A stretch of 64,000 bases of DNA from IMG/VR virus record IMGVR_UViG_3300008012_000023, positions 1 through 64,000 of that record; one strand, written 5' to 3'. Shown here one piece after another: positions 33,371 through 47,500 of the stretch (its first letter is position 1; each line of letters opens with the position of its first letter). The translations under genes were made by a program, and so were the position numbers. The stretch comes from a virus. Under the pieces are notes generated by a model. It made no database searches, was not told the origin of the DNA, and worked only from the letters and a program-made list of their open reading frames with translations.

Positions 33371-34855
33371 TTAGTGTTTTCCTACAGATACGAAGATCAC
33401 GCCCTGACCCGCAGATTTGTGGTTTTCCATAGCCTTGCCAATAATAGATCCAAGTTTTGGTTCTATTGCCTTTTTGGCGTGGCCCGCATTGTTGCCACTG
33501 GTTGTTAATAAATCTCCTTTTTCGATCATACCTTCCACTTTACAAGGCACTTTTCCCACAAGTGCGACAGCAACACCTTCTGACTTATCATTCATTAGGT
33601 AGGCTGGATTTGTGGAAACGATCCCCGCCACTCTTGTATCATTTGCGAAGTTGGATATCATGATTTCTTTTGGTCCTCCGAATATCACAACAGTGCCGGG
33701 CTGATAAGGATAATCAGATTTATAAATCTCTGCCAAGTCAGCGTACTGTGCCGATGTTGCCTTGGCGTAGACAGTGTTGTAACCCAATAAACTTGTTCCT
33801 ATATCATACGTGGCGTCTGCCGCTGGTTTGATATCTTTTGATGTCAATGTGCTGTTCATCGACAATGTGTTCAAAGTGCTGGCTCCTGTGGTATCTGTTA
33901 CTGCACCCGACAATGGTCCTGAAAATGCCGTTGCTCTTACTGTACCCGAGACATCAACTTTTGTGGCAGGACTTGTGGTACCAATACCAATTCTTGACGA
34001 GGCTCCGTCCAGTGTCATCACAGTGGTCGTCGTGCCACCGTCGTTTACTTTGAATGTAATATCACCGTCACTGATAACGTTTTGTATCACCACTCCCGAA
34101 CCGTCCACAGTGACCTTTAGATCATTGTCCGCACCAACTGTTAGACCAGAGTCGTTTACAATACCTAAAGTACCAGTGGTGGTATCATTTGCATTAGATC
34201 TTAGATAGTTTGCCGCGGCGACACCACCTAACTTGTCCGAGTCAGTGGCTGTTCCGGCAAATTTCAAATCTGCTATTGCCGTAGAAAGTGTAATTCCTTT
34301 TGTGATGGAAGCAAATCCAGATATGGCAGATTTTGGTGTGAATGAATCTTCAGAAATTATTGCTATTAAATTTCCATCATTGTACCATTTTGTTATATTT
34401 TGATCTGCGTCTGTGGAATCCTTGATAGTTTCGTATATAAATCCGTTGTTTGTTCCTGTGGATGCCGGTGGGCCCACTAATATATTATTTGTTCCGTTGT
34501 AAAAATATAATTGTCCAGTGTCTGAATCGATCCAAATATCTCCAGCCTGTTGATTGGACGGAGCCGTAGACTGATACCTAGCACCTCCCAATGGATTGAA
34601 TGTTGAACCGTTGTATACCTTGATCCTGTTATCTGCCGAGTCATACCATAACTGTCCGATAATTGGTTTGCTAGGTGCTGATGTGTTGGCAAAGTTTTCT
34701 AAGAGATGCAGAAAGTTTTCGGCAATTACTTCTCCATATCCTGCATAACCTTTACCCACAAGGCTTAGATCGGTTTGTGTGTTGATCACATTGTCTTGTA
34801 CCGTGTACTGGTTTGGTGATGCCGATGAGTTTGTTTTGTTTACTGTGTATGCCAT
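33371..34855 (-). CDS. Tail fibre protein (paralogue C) with C-terminal chaperone-like domain
   Basis: 494 aa. N-terminal module TDLSLVGKGYAGYGEVIAEN and QLWYDSADNRIKVYNGSTF is shared with A and B. The shaft contains GIGTTSPATKVDVSGTVRAT, a fibre repeat. The C-terminal domain starts QYADLAEIYKSDYPYQPGTV, followed by GIVSTNPAYLMND and ALVGKVPCKVEG, matching the ends of paralogue A and resembling Peptidase_G2-like intramolecular chaperones. The start is only five bases after the upstream stop. With A and B it forms a set made by tandem duplication and divergence. Confidence 0.78.
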   Translation of the reverse strand: MAYTVNKTNSSASPNQYTVQDNVINTQTDLSLVGKGYAGYGEVIAENFLHLLENFANTSAPSKPIIGQLWYDSADNRIKVYNGSTFNPLGGARYQSTAPSNQQAGDIWIDSDTGQLYFYNGTNNILVGPPASTGTNNGFIYETIKDSTDADQNITKWYNDGNLIAIISEDSFTPKSAISGFASITKGITLSTAIADLKFAGTATDSDKLGGVAAANYLRSNANDTTTGTLGIVNDSGLTVGADNDLKVTVDGSGVVIQNVISDGDITFKVNDGGTTTTVMTLDGASSRIGIGTTSPATKVDVSGTVRATAFSGPLSGAVTDTTGASTLNTLSMNSTLTSKDIKPAADATYDIGTSLLGYNTVYAKATSAQYADLAEIYKSDYPYQPGTVVIFGGPKEIMISNFANDTRVAGIVSTNPAYLMNDKSEGVAVALVGKVPCKVEGMIEKGDLLTTSGNNAGHAKKAIEPKLGSIIGKAMENHKSAGQGVIFVSVGKH

Positions 34856-34860
34856 CTAGT

Positions 34861-35544
34861 CTATTCCGTAAATGTTGTCAAACTTTGTATTCTTATTGTG
34901 TAATCTATCTGTATCAATCTGTTCAATGATTTCTGCACCGGATGGAATATCACGTGTGTCAACAATTTGTTTGTTGTGCCATTTTCCGTTCCTTCCCAAC
35001 TCTTCAAACCCAGTTCGTCAAATACATAGTCGCCATTGAAATTTGTCGTGTTATCAAATGCCGCTTGTCCTGTTGGTTCTCCATAATCCAAAGTACAGGT
35101 TACAACAATGTCTGTATATTTGTTGCCGGCTGTGTGCCTCACTTCCATTTTGTTACGTGAGGTATCTTTATTTGTTGCCGAGTTATCATCAATTACTTTG
35201 TAATATGATTGATTATATAAAGTTGCGTTTGTTCCTGTAGAGTTTGGTGTGAGGTATGTTATTATACCTGTGGGATCAACAGTTGTGCCTCCATTTCCAA
35301 AAGCCATTTCGTGAATAAATCCTGTTGATTTATTGGCCAGGCTGTTTGCTAACGCTGTACTCATGTTTTCGTAATGAATAGCGTTCCTTTTATCTACCAG
35401 TACCTCTCCCGACTCAGGATCCCAAATTTTAATGTGTCCCTGCATCATGACTCCGTTTTCTTCTCTCATCGAATCTTTTGAATCTTTTTGTTTTTCGTTG
35501 TTATCTGACTTTTCTTGCATCTCGTTGTATTTATTCAGGTGCAT
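34861..35544 (-). CDS. Virion structural protein, probable baseplate wedge component
   Basis: 227 aa. The start at 35544 is supported by AGGAGA eight bases upstream. The conserved core begins [20 protein letters not shown], then [38 protein letters not shown] and [11 protein letters not shown], ending with [20 protein letters not shown]. This arrangement is common in marine T4-like phages in a gp8-like position, but I cannot prove orthology to T4 gp8. The first 32 residues are charged and precede the usual start of such proteins. An AATAAATA sequence (35535-35528) near the start resembles a weak late box. Confidence 0.66.
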   Translation of the reverse strand: MHLNKYNEMQEKSDNNEKQKDSKDSMREENGVMMQGHIKIWDPESGEVLVDKRNAIHYENMSTALANSLANKSTGFIHEMAFGNGGTTVDPTGIITYLTPNSTGTNATLYNQSYYKVIDDNSATNKDTSRNKMEVRHTAGNKYTDIVVTCTLDYGEPTGQAAFDNTTNFNGDYVFDELGLKSWEGTENGTTNKLLTHVIFHPVQKSLNRLIQIDYTIRIQSLTTFTE

Positions 35545-38500
35545 TTGTTGGTTCTCCTGCTATGAATCTGGCTTGGTAGGTATTGGCTTTTTGTAGTCCT
35601 TTACCATTTGCGGCAGTGGAAACACCAGCATCATACCAAACTGATCCTGTTTTTTGTATTATTTTTATTTGTACTCCCGAAGCAGGAGGTGTTATCAATG
35701 TTACATTTGCTGTGGATCCATCAACTATGTAGTTTACTGTGCTACCGTCCTCGCTTGTGAGCAACAATCGTTGGCCACCAATGAATATGTCTAACTCACT
35801 AGCGGAAGACGGAGCCGTAGTTGTGGCAAATGAAACTGTACTACCATCACCTGTATATGTTTTAGATGATATCGTATCAGCATAAGGCACCGTTTGTTGT
35901 CCAGATGCGTCTACCACGTCTGCGCCACTGGCGTGTACCTTAATTCCTGTTCCCAATGTACCACGTCTCAGTTGTCCAAGAGTGTTACCTGTTTTTGAGA
36001 AATATTCTATTCTTTCTTTGTCGACAAAAATTACGCCAGGCATATTTGCGGAAACATTTGGTTGTCCTAGTATTGTTCCGTCCTCCACCGTGATCGTGGT
36101 GCTGTCAACAAGAAGATCTTGTGTCAATTTTGTTGTGTGTGTTTTGCTAATTCTTTTATAGAATGTCCTGTTCAACATATCTTTGAATATCCTGAATCCT
36201 GTGGCACCCGTGTTGCTCTCGATAGCGAAATACATCACATCCAATCTATCAGATGTCGTTATGGTCTTGCCAAAAATTGTTATCTTGTTGTTTTCAATAG
36301 TGTAATCATTATTGGCAACTAAAAGTTCTTGATTCAGTGCCACGTATGTGTAATCACTGTTGAACGGATCTGCTGAAAGATAAAATTCTCCATTTGTTCT
36401 GCCTTCGAGCACCTCTCGCCTTTGCCTCATTCCAAAAGCATTATTGAATGTGGTGACCACAAACTTGTCTCCCTGACTCAATGAGATAGAGTCCGATGAA
36501 ATTTGTGAGGTATCTATGACTAGATCGGATCCTGTGACTGTGTAGTGCTTGTCAACTTTTGTTGCTATAACAATAATGTCGCCAGATGCTGGCGCCAAAA
36601 CAAAACTCACATTTTGCTGTGCGATATCAACAGTGTAATCTGTGTTGAGTAATTGTTTGCTTCCATTTTTATAAACTTCTATCTGGCTATTTGAAGTTAT
36701 TGTCTTGGCAGGATCCACTGTACTGCCATCACTTAACATAGTAGACACTCCGTAGGTGAATGTTGCTGTACTGCCATCACCTGAATAATAGGTGTTATCT
36801 GGACCTCTCAATAACGAACCGTTCAGTTCTACCAATGTAAGGCCTGCGTATGGACCAATAGCGCCGGCAGGATACGTCAAAGGATAAGTCAATGTAGAAC
36901 CGTCATACTCAATTTCTTGTGTTCTAACTTCCGCGTATGCTCTGCTTGTTGAATCTTGATTGAAGCCTGCTACCTGTATACTGTCACCTGAAGCAGGTGC
37001 TGATGTAAAAGACACAGTAATTTTTTTGTTCGATTCTGATGTTGTGTAGTCAGTACTAACTGTTTGAGGTACTCCATTTTTTGTAACATACAGAGTAGGT
37101 AATGCACTGTCTAATTGATATGTGTCTCGAGATGCTGTTTCAAAATCAGTTGTTGATCCATCACCTGTAAATTCATTTAACACAACATAATTTGATCCTG
37201 ATACAGCAAAACTTCTAACGTTGATCACAGCACCAGTCACCGGAGTGGTTGTTAATGTTATTGTTTCATTTTCAACATCTACAGTAAAATCAGTGTTCAA
37301 TGTTTGAATTGTATTGTTCACTGTTACAAAAACACCCGCTGATGTTCCGGGTTTTTGTCCAATGCTAAATGTAATAGTGCTGTCATCACCAAAATAAGTT
37401 TTATTGACTATGAACGGCACACCCGAAAGAGGTGTTGTATAAACTTTTATGTCCAGAGTATCAAATATTGAACCAGGAACGTTCTCTTCTGGAGCAAAAC
37501 TTGTTTCTGGCGTGACGAAGGCATCGCCTTCTACAATTATGTCCGATGGACTTTGACCTAACACACTGCTGAAAAGACCTCCAGATAATTGAGTGTCAAG
37601 AGTCCTGTCATCTGTTGGTGTCAATACTTTATCATCATCAAATGGAATGAATTCGACTTTAACACCATTGCCTGGTGCAGAACTCAATGTAAATGAAGTT
37701 GTTGTTCCGTCACCTCTGAAAACTTCGCTGGTCTGTCTTGTTCCATCAAAGTACACTGTGTAAACTTCTGTGGTTGCTGGTGCGGTGTCAAAACTGAATG
37801 TTACTGTTGATCCATCGCCGTAGAATGTTTTGCTTCTGCTGGTTCCATAATTGTCCCATGGGTTTTCATACCAGTTCGATTTATCCCACCCTTGGTCATT
37901 AGTGAAGTCTAGTCCAGTGACCATCACTCCGCCATAATCTATTCCTTTCATCAACTGTGAAAGTTCGTTGCCTGGCATTTCTGTTGTTGGTGTGTAAAGT
38001 CCTAGTGTTCTTTCAGTTGCCGTGATATAACTTTCGTCACCACGTAATTTCTGCACACTTCCTTCGTTATCGTCGAAGTCCGTGGTTGAGGTGAATCTGT
38101 TCGTGGCACGGTAAAGTTCGTTGTTGAATCTAATCAATGTTCCATACTCGTAAACCGTATCGCTTGTCCAGTCAAGGACCGTGGCAGTTTTGCTGATCCT
38201 ATCAAATTTGATTGTTGTCTGTATGTCTCTGACCTTGGCATTTCCTAATCTTACAGATGCCTTGGCCTGGTTTGTTGGTGTGCTTCCGCCACTCTCGCCG
38301 CCTGTTATCAACACAGTTGGTGTGCTGGTATATCCCGATCCCGCATTGGTCACCGAAATACTTTTGACACTGCCATCACTGACTACTGCTGTTGCTGTGG
38401 CTCCTGATCCACCTCCACCGGTTATTGTCACAGTCGGAGTCTGTGTGTAACCAGATCCGGCATTTGTAATAACTACCGATTGAACAAATCTTTTATAGTT

Positions 38501-41500
38501 GTCATTCCAGAACTTCCAAGGATACTGTGTAATTCTTGTAGCGTCTGCTGGTCCATCTGGATCAATACTTCTAATCTTTCCTTCGTTTGTGTCATAGAAA
38601 GCAGGATTATCAAAATCTGTGTTTATTGAATCTTGTGTATCAAGAGATGTGTATCCAAGATTATACTCTCTTACTTTAGTGTGGAAAGGTTTAACCTCAT
38701 TGATGTAACTCTCAACATATGAATCTGTGCCCACAGTGTATGTTTTACGCTGATCCAAAGATCTAAAAGAGTTACGGACATTGATAAAACTAGATTTGAA
38801 TAGCCAATCAACATAGTTCGATTGTTCTAAAACCTCCCTCAGAGATATGAAGAAAATGTTGTTGTATTCAATTTTCAGGTCTCCGACAAATATGTCATCT
38901 CTCAGTGCCTTCAACACATTCCTTGTTTCTATAGATGGTTCTGCGTCAAAGAAATTTTCATCAAACGTGTCGTCTCCGGCGTATCCAGTGTTAAGAACGG
39001 AATAGTCATACAGACTTGCTTCTAACTGTATCGTTCCGTTTTCTGTTCCTACGTTCTCCCAACCTTGATTGGTCTTCATGTACAACTTCCAGCCACCAGT
39101 ATCTGCATTGGTCACTTTGGCGTGTTTACCTACTTCCAAATCTAGTTCATCTAGCTCATATTCGTACTTGACCTGCTTGTCTATAAATGTGTTTTCGTCG
39201 TGTGTCATCGAACCGTCGACTTTGTACCAGTCAACTAGTTTATAGTAGGTATCTGTTTTGTATGTTTGAACTCTGGTACGACTAAATGATGTTCCGTCCC
39301 ATCTATAGATTGCCCAATACCCGTTTGAATTTTCATCTGCACTAACCAAGAAGTCAACGGTTCCACTGATGTCTCTGGTGTCTTTGTAAGTTAGATCAGC
39401 ATATGTGTCAACTTTTTCGTCCCATAGTCCCGATTGTGCTGTGGGCTCTGGTTCTTTGCTGTCAAGATTGGTGTAAGAAATACTGTTTGCTATCTGATTT
39501 TTCTTCAACACAGAATTGGTATATGTTATGATCTCTTTGAGAGGTCTGAACCTATCAACGTACCAACTCTGCCTTGGTCTCAAATTGTTTCCGTAACGTT
39601 GGTTTACCGGAAGGTCGATGTCAGGCACACTGTCTCCCGCTTCGTTCTTGCCTACCAGGCTGTTCCACCATCTAGTTTCTATTTCTAGATTAGGCCTGTC
39701 GTCCTTGTTGCCTTCCTGCACTATCTTCCAGACAGCATTTGATTCTGCCTCACTCAAATTTTCTTTGTAATCTATGTTCAAGATAATATTATCATTGAAC
39801 AAGATGTTTTTTACATTGAATGTCAGCAATTTGTTGGTGTCTGTGATAGCATAAAACTTTTTGCCTGAAGTTAACGGGTCTCTTATAATGTTGCTTACAA
39901 AAGAAGTTGTGTTCTTCCTGACCACTGATGATTTATTTGGATCCGGTAGATTGACACTGTTCTTGACCCAAAAATAATAATAATTGACCAATGTGTCAAT
40001 TTTAGAATCATATTTTTGTTTTATACTGTACACAGTGTCATCTGAATTCAGAGGCTGACCTGATATGTTCTGTGCCAATCCTTGAGGTGTGTCTGCCAAT
40101 ATGGCCCATTGCGAAGGCAGTATAGTTGATTCTGTCCATTCGTACACATCTATTTGCGACCCAGGAAAAATTTTACCCCAGTTCTTGGTCCTATATTCTT
40201 GGGAGCCTTGCTCATACCATAACCATTTTACTGTAGATAGGTCCCACCACACTTCACCGATGTGATCGTCTGTCCATGATATCGAATCATTGACATTATT
40301 GGTTTCACCTCCCACATTGTACACAGCAGGATCCCATTCGGACTTAACATTTATTTCTCTATCTGCTATTCCCAATATGTTTCCTTTCACAGGATCATAC
40401 AAATCCAAGTAATCTATAATTTGGCTTTTGGCTTTGTCGAAAACGAATGCCGATGTTAATTTCCTGTCGTCGATTAAATTTTGTTCAGTTACTATAGGTT
40501 TCCAGGCATAGACTCCTAGTTCGTTAAGATCAAAACTAGACACCGTTCCGTCGTTGCTTACTCCACTGTCGCTATCGTCTGACGGTGATCCGGCGAACAC
40601 ACATCCGTCTATGGCAAAAACAGATTTTCCAAATTCATCATTTGCTGTGACCTTTGCTGTGACCAACTTGTCATCTATCACATAGTCTGTGTCATACATC
40701 GTGGCTGTGAACACACCGCCCGATTCTTTGTTGATGTCAACAATGTGAGTGTCTTGTAAGTCGAAAGTGGTCGCACCGTTGTCAAATTTCATGTTTCTTT
40801 TTGTATTGAATTTACTAGCGCCAATTATAATCCTACTGCTGTCAGGAGTGATATCGATTGACGTTCCGAATTTCATGTTAGTCTGTGTTTCGGGAGCATT
40901 CAGGGTCTGTTGTAATGTATATGTGTTCGTAGAACCATCGGCGTTCCATTTGTAATAGTAAACAACACCCGCATCGTCTTGTAGATCGTTGTCAAAACCA
41001 GGAGCAGTTATCAAAAGTTTGGTTCCGTCTCTGCTCATGGCAAGGTCAAAACCGAACTGATTGTTCTGACTGCTACCGTCCGAACTTACCGCTGTCAATG
41101 TTTGCCTATGTGTCCAGGTGTTCTGTGTGCTACCATCATTGCTCGTGCCACCTCTTGTGAAAATTTCTACCTTGCCGGCTGTGCCAGACGAAACCGATGC
41201 TACTGCTAAGATATCACCATTATCATTCACTGCGATCTTGTTTCCAAAACGTTTGCCAGAACCTGGATCGTTACTTGTTATAGTAACATCCTGAGTCCAG
41301 GTATCATATGTTGAACCATCATTTCCTGTACCCCACGTGTACATATAAACTGCACCTGAATCTGAAGTCTTGCCCGGAGCACTCACAAAAAGGTATTTCT
41401 GTTGTGTGGAACGGGTGCTGTTGGCTCCCGGTTCTGCCATGGCAATGTCCCAACCAAAATTCTGTCCTGTTTCATCCGAAGGCGGTGTTATAGTGTTAAG

Positions 41501-44500
41501 TTGTGCGTAATTCTTTGCTGTGGTGTTCCACAGATAAGTTTTGACCAGACCCGAGTCGGAGAACCTTGTGCTTCCGTCTAGACCAATAGTGTTTGTATAT
41601 GGCGCTCCTGCCATAATGAAGTTTTCATCTGTGCTTATCCTTAAACTCTCACCCAGTCTGCTGGTGTTATCGTTGTTGTCTGTCATGGTCAGAGACGATT
41701 GTATCTGAAAAGCGTCACCGGGAATATTGTCTCTCCTAAATAAGAAATGAATTGTTCCTTGTCCTGTATTAGGTGCACTGATTGCCATAAATCTTCCATC
41801 ATTTCTTGCCACAACTTTGTATCCAAATTCTTGGTCATTTGTTGTCGAAGGACTTTCGATTACTTTTAATGTATATGGATCACACTTTTCATATATCGAC
41901 CATTTGCTGTTGCCGTTATTGTCTACAAAAACTCTGTCACCGTTTACTGAGTTCAAATCGTCTTTGTCTTGGTATTCGCTATAGCTCAACAAAGAGTTCA
42001 CGTTGTTCATTGACGACAACCTTACTGAAACAAATTTGTACACATTGCCATATGAGTCCAAAGTCGATCCGTCTGCCAGCGTGCCAAATGTTTGTATTCC
42101 TGTTTCTTCAAAATCAAAAACAATATTTTTATGGTCTGGAACCGAAGTTATTTTGTATACTCCGTTAAGTTCTGTGAACTGACTGTTACTGATCAGTACA
42201 AAATCGTTTTTGCTGAAGCCATGGCTGTCACTGAAGGTCAATCTCAATTCGGTCTGATTATTCAAAGGTTGTATAGAAATAATGTTGACGCCTGTGTTTG
42301 TGATTCGTTGCACGTCCCAATCTGTGTTTTCTTTTTTAGCAATCCATATTAGATCGTTGTTTGATATTCTATTGACATCTAAATTCAACAAGTCATTGAT
42401 ATTGAATGCTGTGTGCTGTACATCTTCCTGTCTGGCATATCCGGCAGTTTTATATTTTTGAACAACATCGCTGTCAAACCCTTCTTTGGTATAATCGTAT
42501 TGAGCAAAGGTTGTTCCTGCTGTGTAATCTATTGGTTTTTGATAAAAATTTTCTTTCAATACAACAGCAGATCTGGCAAAATTTTTACTTTCCGTATCCG
42601 AATCTAAAAGTTCGATTGATTGAGTGTTGTAAAGGAATTTGTTGTCATCCATTTCAAACTGTATTGATTTTTTATTATCAACATTTCCTATTTCGCCGGT
42701 CTTGATCATCCATTCAGGATAGATGTCTAAACTGATATTTTCGCCATTGAACTGTGCTTTGACCAATTTGTCTATGGCATTAAGAGTTCCTTTTTCTCTT
42801 ATAAAGCCTTGATAAAATTTATATTGCGTAACATCATTGACAAAAAGGTTTTCTAAATAATCTCGAGATTGATAGCCTATCAAATGTTGGGCGAGTGTTT
42901 GTTGTGACTCATCAAAATTGTTTGTTTCCAAATTATAGAAATCGTTGAACTGCGAAATTTTGTAGTCGAAATTTGGTATCAACTGAGCATTTGGTTTCTC
43001 TTTTTTGATTTGCCAATTTTCGTTCTCGAAACTGTCTCTACTGTTGTGGTTAACTTTTGCTACATAGAAATTATTTTGGTACTCTACTGTGTCTCCAATA
43101 TTGTAATCTTTGTTGTTTGTCCATAAATTTACTTTCGCCTCATCAAAAACAAATCCCGGAGAATAATAATCACCGTTCCAGTCTCCGGTCTTCCATCCTA
43201 CCAATTTCAATCTCTGCTGTCTGAAACCCGTGGCAGGATCGTATATGATATCACTGAACACAGTTTTATTGTCAAAAAGTATTAGGTGTTCTTTCTGCAC
43301 AGCATTCATTACAATATTGAATATGCCTTGTTCAACGTTGGTTGATTTTATCTCGAAATTTGTTCCTACTCGTTTAGTGCTGATATCTTTTGTTGATAGA
43401 TTCCTTCCTTGCGAATCAAGGACTGTGTACTCGCCTACTAAATTATTCAACTTGTTGACCACAGAATTTTTTGTGGTAACACTAAAACCATCTGCTCCAG
43501 CGGACATTGTAATAGCCGAACCTGCCGCCCACCCCTGTGTGGTCCAGTATAAAAATTCTCTAGCGGATGTTTTCCATTCATTTACTTCTTTCAATTCTCT
43601 GCTATATGACTCAAACGCAAATCCTCGACTTTTCAAATATGCCTCATATCCAAGCAAGAAATCAACCACGTCCTGTTTGGTTTTCAAGACAGATCCGTAA
43701 GTTAGTTGCTTTGCGGTAGTATCAAAGGTGTTATAGAATATTGCCTCTGTACTTCCTATAACAAATTTTGTGCTGTTGCTGTTCTTGATGGGAGAAAAAT
43801 ATTGGAAATATGGTCTTAATTTATTGTAACCTATCACTTTGTATCCACCAACTAAAGTTGACCCATCGTCTGCAATATCAGTGTTCGCTTCGATCAAGAC
43901 ACCCGAATAATCAAATCTGTCAACAGGGTTCGAGGTTCTAAATATTATTTTGTAATTTTCGTCTGGCACGAACTGTGACCCACTAGTGGAAGCAGGAGAC
44001 ACCGAATCGGTCAAAATCTTTATATTTTCTTTGTCTGTGAATCCTCCTAGTTTGTAGGACAACTGGACATTCAAATTTTTCATTTTGTCGTAAAAGAAAA
44101 CAGCAGGATCCAAATTATTTTTTATGAGATAGTTCACAACAAAAGGTTGATAACCCGCTGTCTGATATCTTGTTGTGATCCCCGTTACAGTATCGGTAAC
44201 TGTTTCAAGGTGGTATCTGCTAGTGGATAATCTTTGTCTTATTCCTGTTCGAGAGTCTACTAGGTTTCCAGCGGTGTTAGTGCTCAGTGCTGAATTGTCC
44301 AAATACTGCCCAAAGAATTGTGCTGGTTTTGTAAGAGCCAACATCCTCATCACAGCAAAAGGATATTGAGCACTTCTCCTCCAGGCTGTCTCGCCCGGAC
44401 CTTGGTCTCCAAATACCCAACTTTTCCTAATGCCTATAGCATCATATGATTGTAAAAGTTTTGCTTTTATAGGATTTAAAAGATTGCCGTTTTCGTCTAC

Positions 44501-47500
44501 GGGAATGTAATTTGTCAAACCTTCACGTATATAACGTTCCTTGGTTGTTTGAGTATGCTTGTCAAACCCTGCCTCTAGATCTTGCCACATCACAGTATTT
44601 CCTGCAGAATATGGCGCCGGGCCGTAGTTTGTTTCCCACGAAGAAGGTTTTTCTGAATACCCTAACATCTCCCATGGATGAGTATGCGGCCTATCTGTGT
44701 CATAAAAATATTTAAAAATGCCTCTCCAATGTCCCGGAAGGAATTCATTTGCCAAAGAACTCTTTGCTGTAGAATAATTGTAAGTGAAAGGATCACCGTC
44801 AACAAAGTTCTGTTTCTGATATTGTACGGCATTTATTCCTGCCCAATTGTAAAAATCCAAGGCAAGAATACTATCGACTTCGTTGTTGCTGTATTCTGTT
44901 TCGGTAAAGGCGGATGGTTTGACATCGCTCTCATCTAACAGAGTCGGGTCGTGCTCTACTTTTATATTGTTGTAAATTCTTTTTTCAAATTCTAATAGCA
45001 AGTCGTCTCTGTAGTCACCATAGGCAATAGTCCTCGAACCGTCGTGACCGATGATCACATTCTTTGTGGTTGTGTAGGTGTTGTCGCTAACCAACTCAGG
45101 TTTGTATTTTGGATACATACCCATTTTTGTAGGAGTAGGTGGAACAAAACTTGCGGTTGTGTCTGCATAATCCTTTATCACTATCTTGTCACCCACAGCG
45201 AGCGTGGTCGTGATGTTTATGCTATCGTCGGTTGTGTCAAAAGTAAAGTCATGATCCCTGACCAACTGTGTGTCATTCAAGTAAACATACACTGCCCTGT
45301 TGGAAAGTGATGTCACATCAAACTGGCTGTCTATCGCATAATCCACTTCTGACGAATCCTGCACCGTGTACGTTCTAACAGATACGTTTTCGCCATACCC
45401 CATCATGTCTTCATAAAAGAATGGAAAGGTATTATTTTTATTTTCTTTAAGTTTTTCAATTATTTCATCTAGTCTTTGTGATATGGTTCCGTCATAATCG
45501 GTTCCAACCTGATAATTCAAAATACTTTCTTTGAATTTTTGATATGATGAACTACAATAATCCAAGGCACTGATAAAATTGCTAGGTGTATCTATCAAAC
45601 TGAACAGAGCATTTGTCAAAGGTGACGAATGCTGAATAATTGTTCCACCCTTTAGTCTTACATCTGGCAAATCTCTTAGGTTGGTGTTTCCCGGAAACTC
45701 CGCGCCAACTATATCAATATTTTTCTCATGAATGTCATGCAGATGATTTAGTATCTGTCCGTATGTCAATTCATCAAGACTTGCGTTCAAAGGATTAGTA
45801 GAAAGGTTTTCGGGCACCTCGTATACACCCTTGCCTGATAATTTTTTTGAATTACTATGTGTCGTAATTTTTACTAGATTGCCAACCGCAAGTGCTTTAG
45901 TAAATTTAACATATTTGTTGACAGTTCCATCGACTAGTGTGTAGTCTGTGTTTAGATCTTTTCTTTGATGGTCGACATCAACACTGACTTCCAGGTCGGT
46001 CAATGTTTTGCTGTCTTTGTAAACGTCAATAGCAAAAAGTTGTTTTTCATCCGCTGTGACATCATATGTTCTTATCACCCGTTGTTTACTTTGTTCCGAT
46101 CTTTTTATCCATCCATTTTTGCTGTTGTGAGTTGTCAGTCCTGTCGTATAGTGTAAGTGCCCGGATCCAAGAAATTTGCTTACAAACTGGTCACCACTTT
46201 TATATTTGAATGTACCTGATAGAAGATCAGATGTAAAAACAATATCACCCACATTCTGCACTGTGTTGTATTTTACCCTCAATCCCAACACTGTGTCTAA
46301 TGGTGCCGAATCAGAAATTTTATATTCAAAAACCTTGGCTCCAATGAAATCACTGTTTGGATATGTTGTTGAATTATCAAACGAAATGTGAGAATTATCA
46401 AACATACCAAACAACGGTTGTTGATTCAGTTTTGTTTTTTCCTGTCCAGTGGCCCACTCGGTTGTAGCAGACTTGTAATAGAATGTTTTTCCTTGATTCA
46501 CAGTACCAAATTCTACAAACACATTGTCACCATTTGTTGGTGTACCATCTGACTCTAAAGTAAGATTGATTACACTTGTGGAGTTGAATGTAACAAAATT
46601 CACTTTGTAAATTTTATTTTTATATTGGCTGTCTGGATCTGCTGTGAACAAAACTCGCATTCCGTCTGTGAGGGTGATGCCATCCACAATGTAACCTGTG
46701 TTGTTTACGATTGTAGACCCAACATCTGTTGTCACAGAATCAATAACTGTTACACTGTTCTTGGCAACTACTCCATGGTCATACAAAGAGAGTCCAGAAT
46801 CAAATTCAATTATGGGTCTCTTGGCCCTGTTTTGTTCCAGAAGGTCCAGTTCCAGGCCGTTAATGGTCGCTGTGTCTTCTATCATTGCTCTATGGAACCA
46901 TCGATTGTACCTGCTCCAGGCATTGCCGTCTATGCTATCTCTTTTGATAGTGATGTAATCAGGATCGGTTGGCCTATAAAATGCAATCGAATAAGGTCGA
47001 GAATCATAGGCGCTCTCGTCGTACAATGTTGTTGTCTCTTCTGCATAGGATTCTGGTGTTATCAATTTGGTCGTGTCGGTTAATGTAATTTTTTCTCCAA
47101 CACCCTCGACATAAAATTCTTTGTTAGCGTAGGTTTCTGTGTCTAAGACATTGTTGCCAAATTTGATCTTCATTCCATTGGACAATGCTGTGCCGCCGCT
47201 GAAAGTATAATTTTTAAGATTTACTATCTGCTCTGCTACATCTATCTTGGTTGCATCATTGATATCCTTAATTTTTATGATGCCGTTCATGGCAGAATGA
47301 GAACCACACTGATAATGTAGTGTATCTGGAGCATTTTCCGGAACCACAAAAGTTAAAGTGCCTTTTTTTACCCCATTGTTTGTAACACCATTATCATACA
47401 GCACACTTGTTGAGCCATCGACAGCAATACCTGTCTTGAATGGTTCCGTCATGATGTAAAAAGGATGAGATGTGGTATCTTTGACAAATTTGTAAGTGTT

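Noticed and set aside
28790-33508. Plus-strand frames of 60-190 residues across the fibre genes
   Set aside because: They are rich in Pro/Val/Ser because they are the complement of Thr/Gly/Asn-rich fibre repeats. No start signals or conserved motifs.
35520-35544. AATAAATA near the start of the 34,861-35,544 gene as a late promoter
   Set aside because: One mismatch to the consensus and located downstream of the best-supported start codon (35544), so it would drive at most a shorter product.
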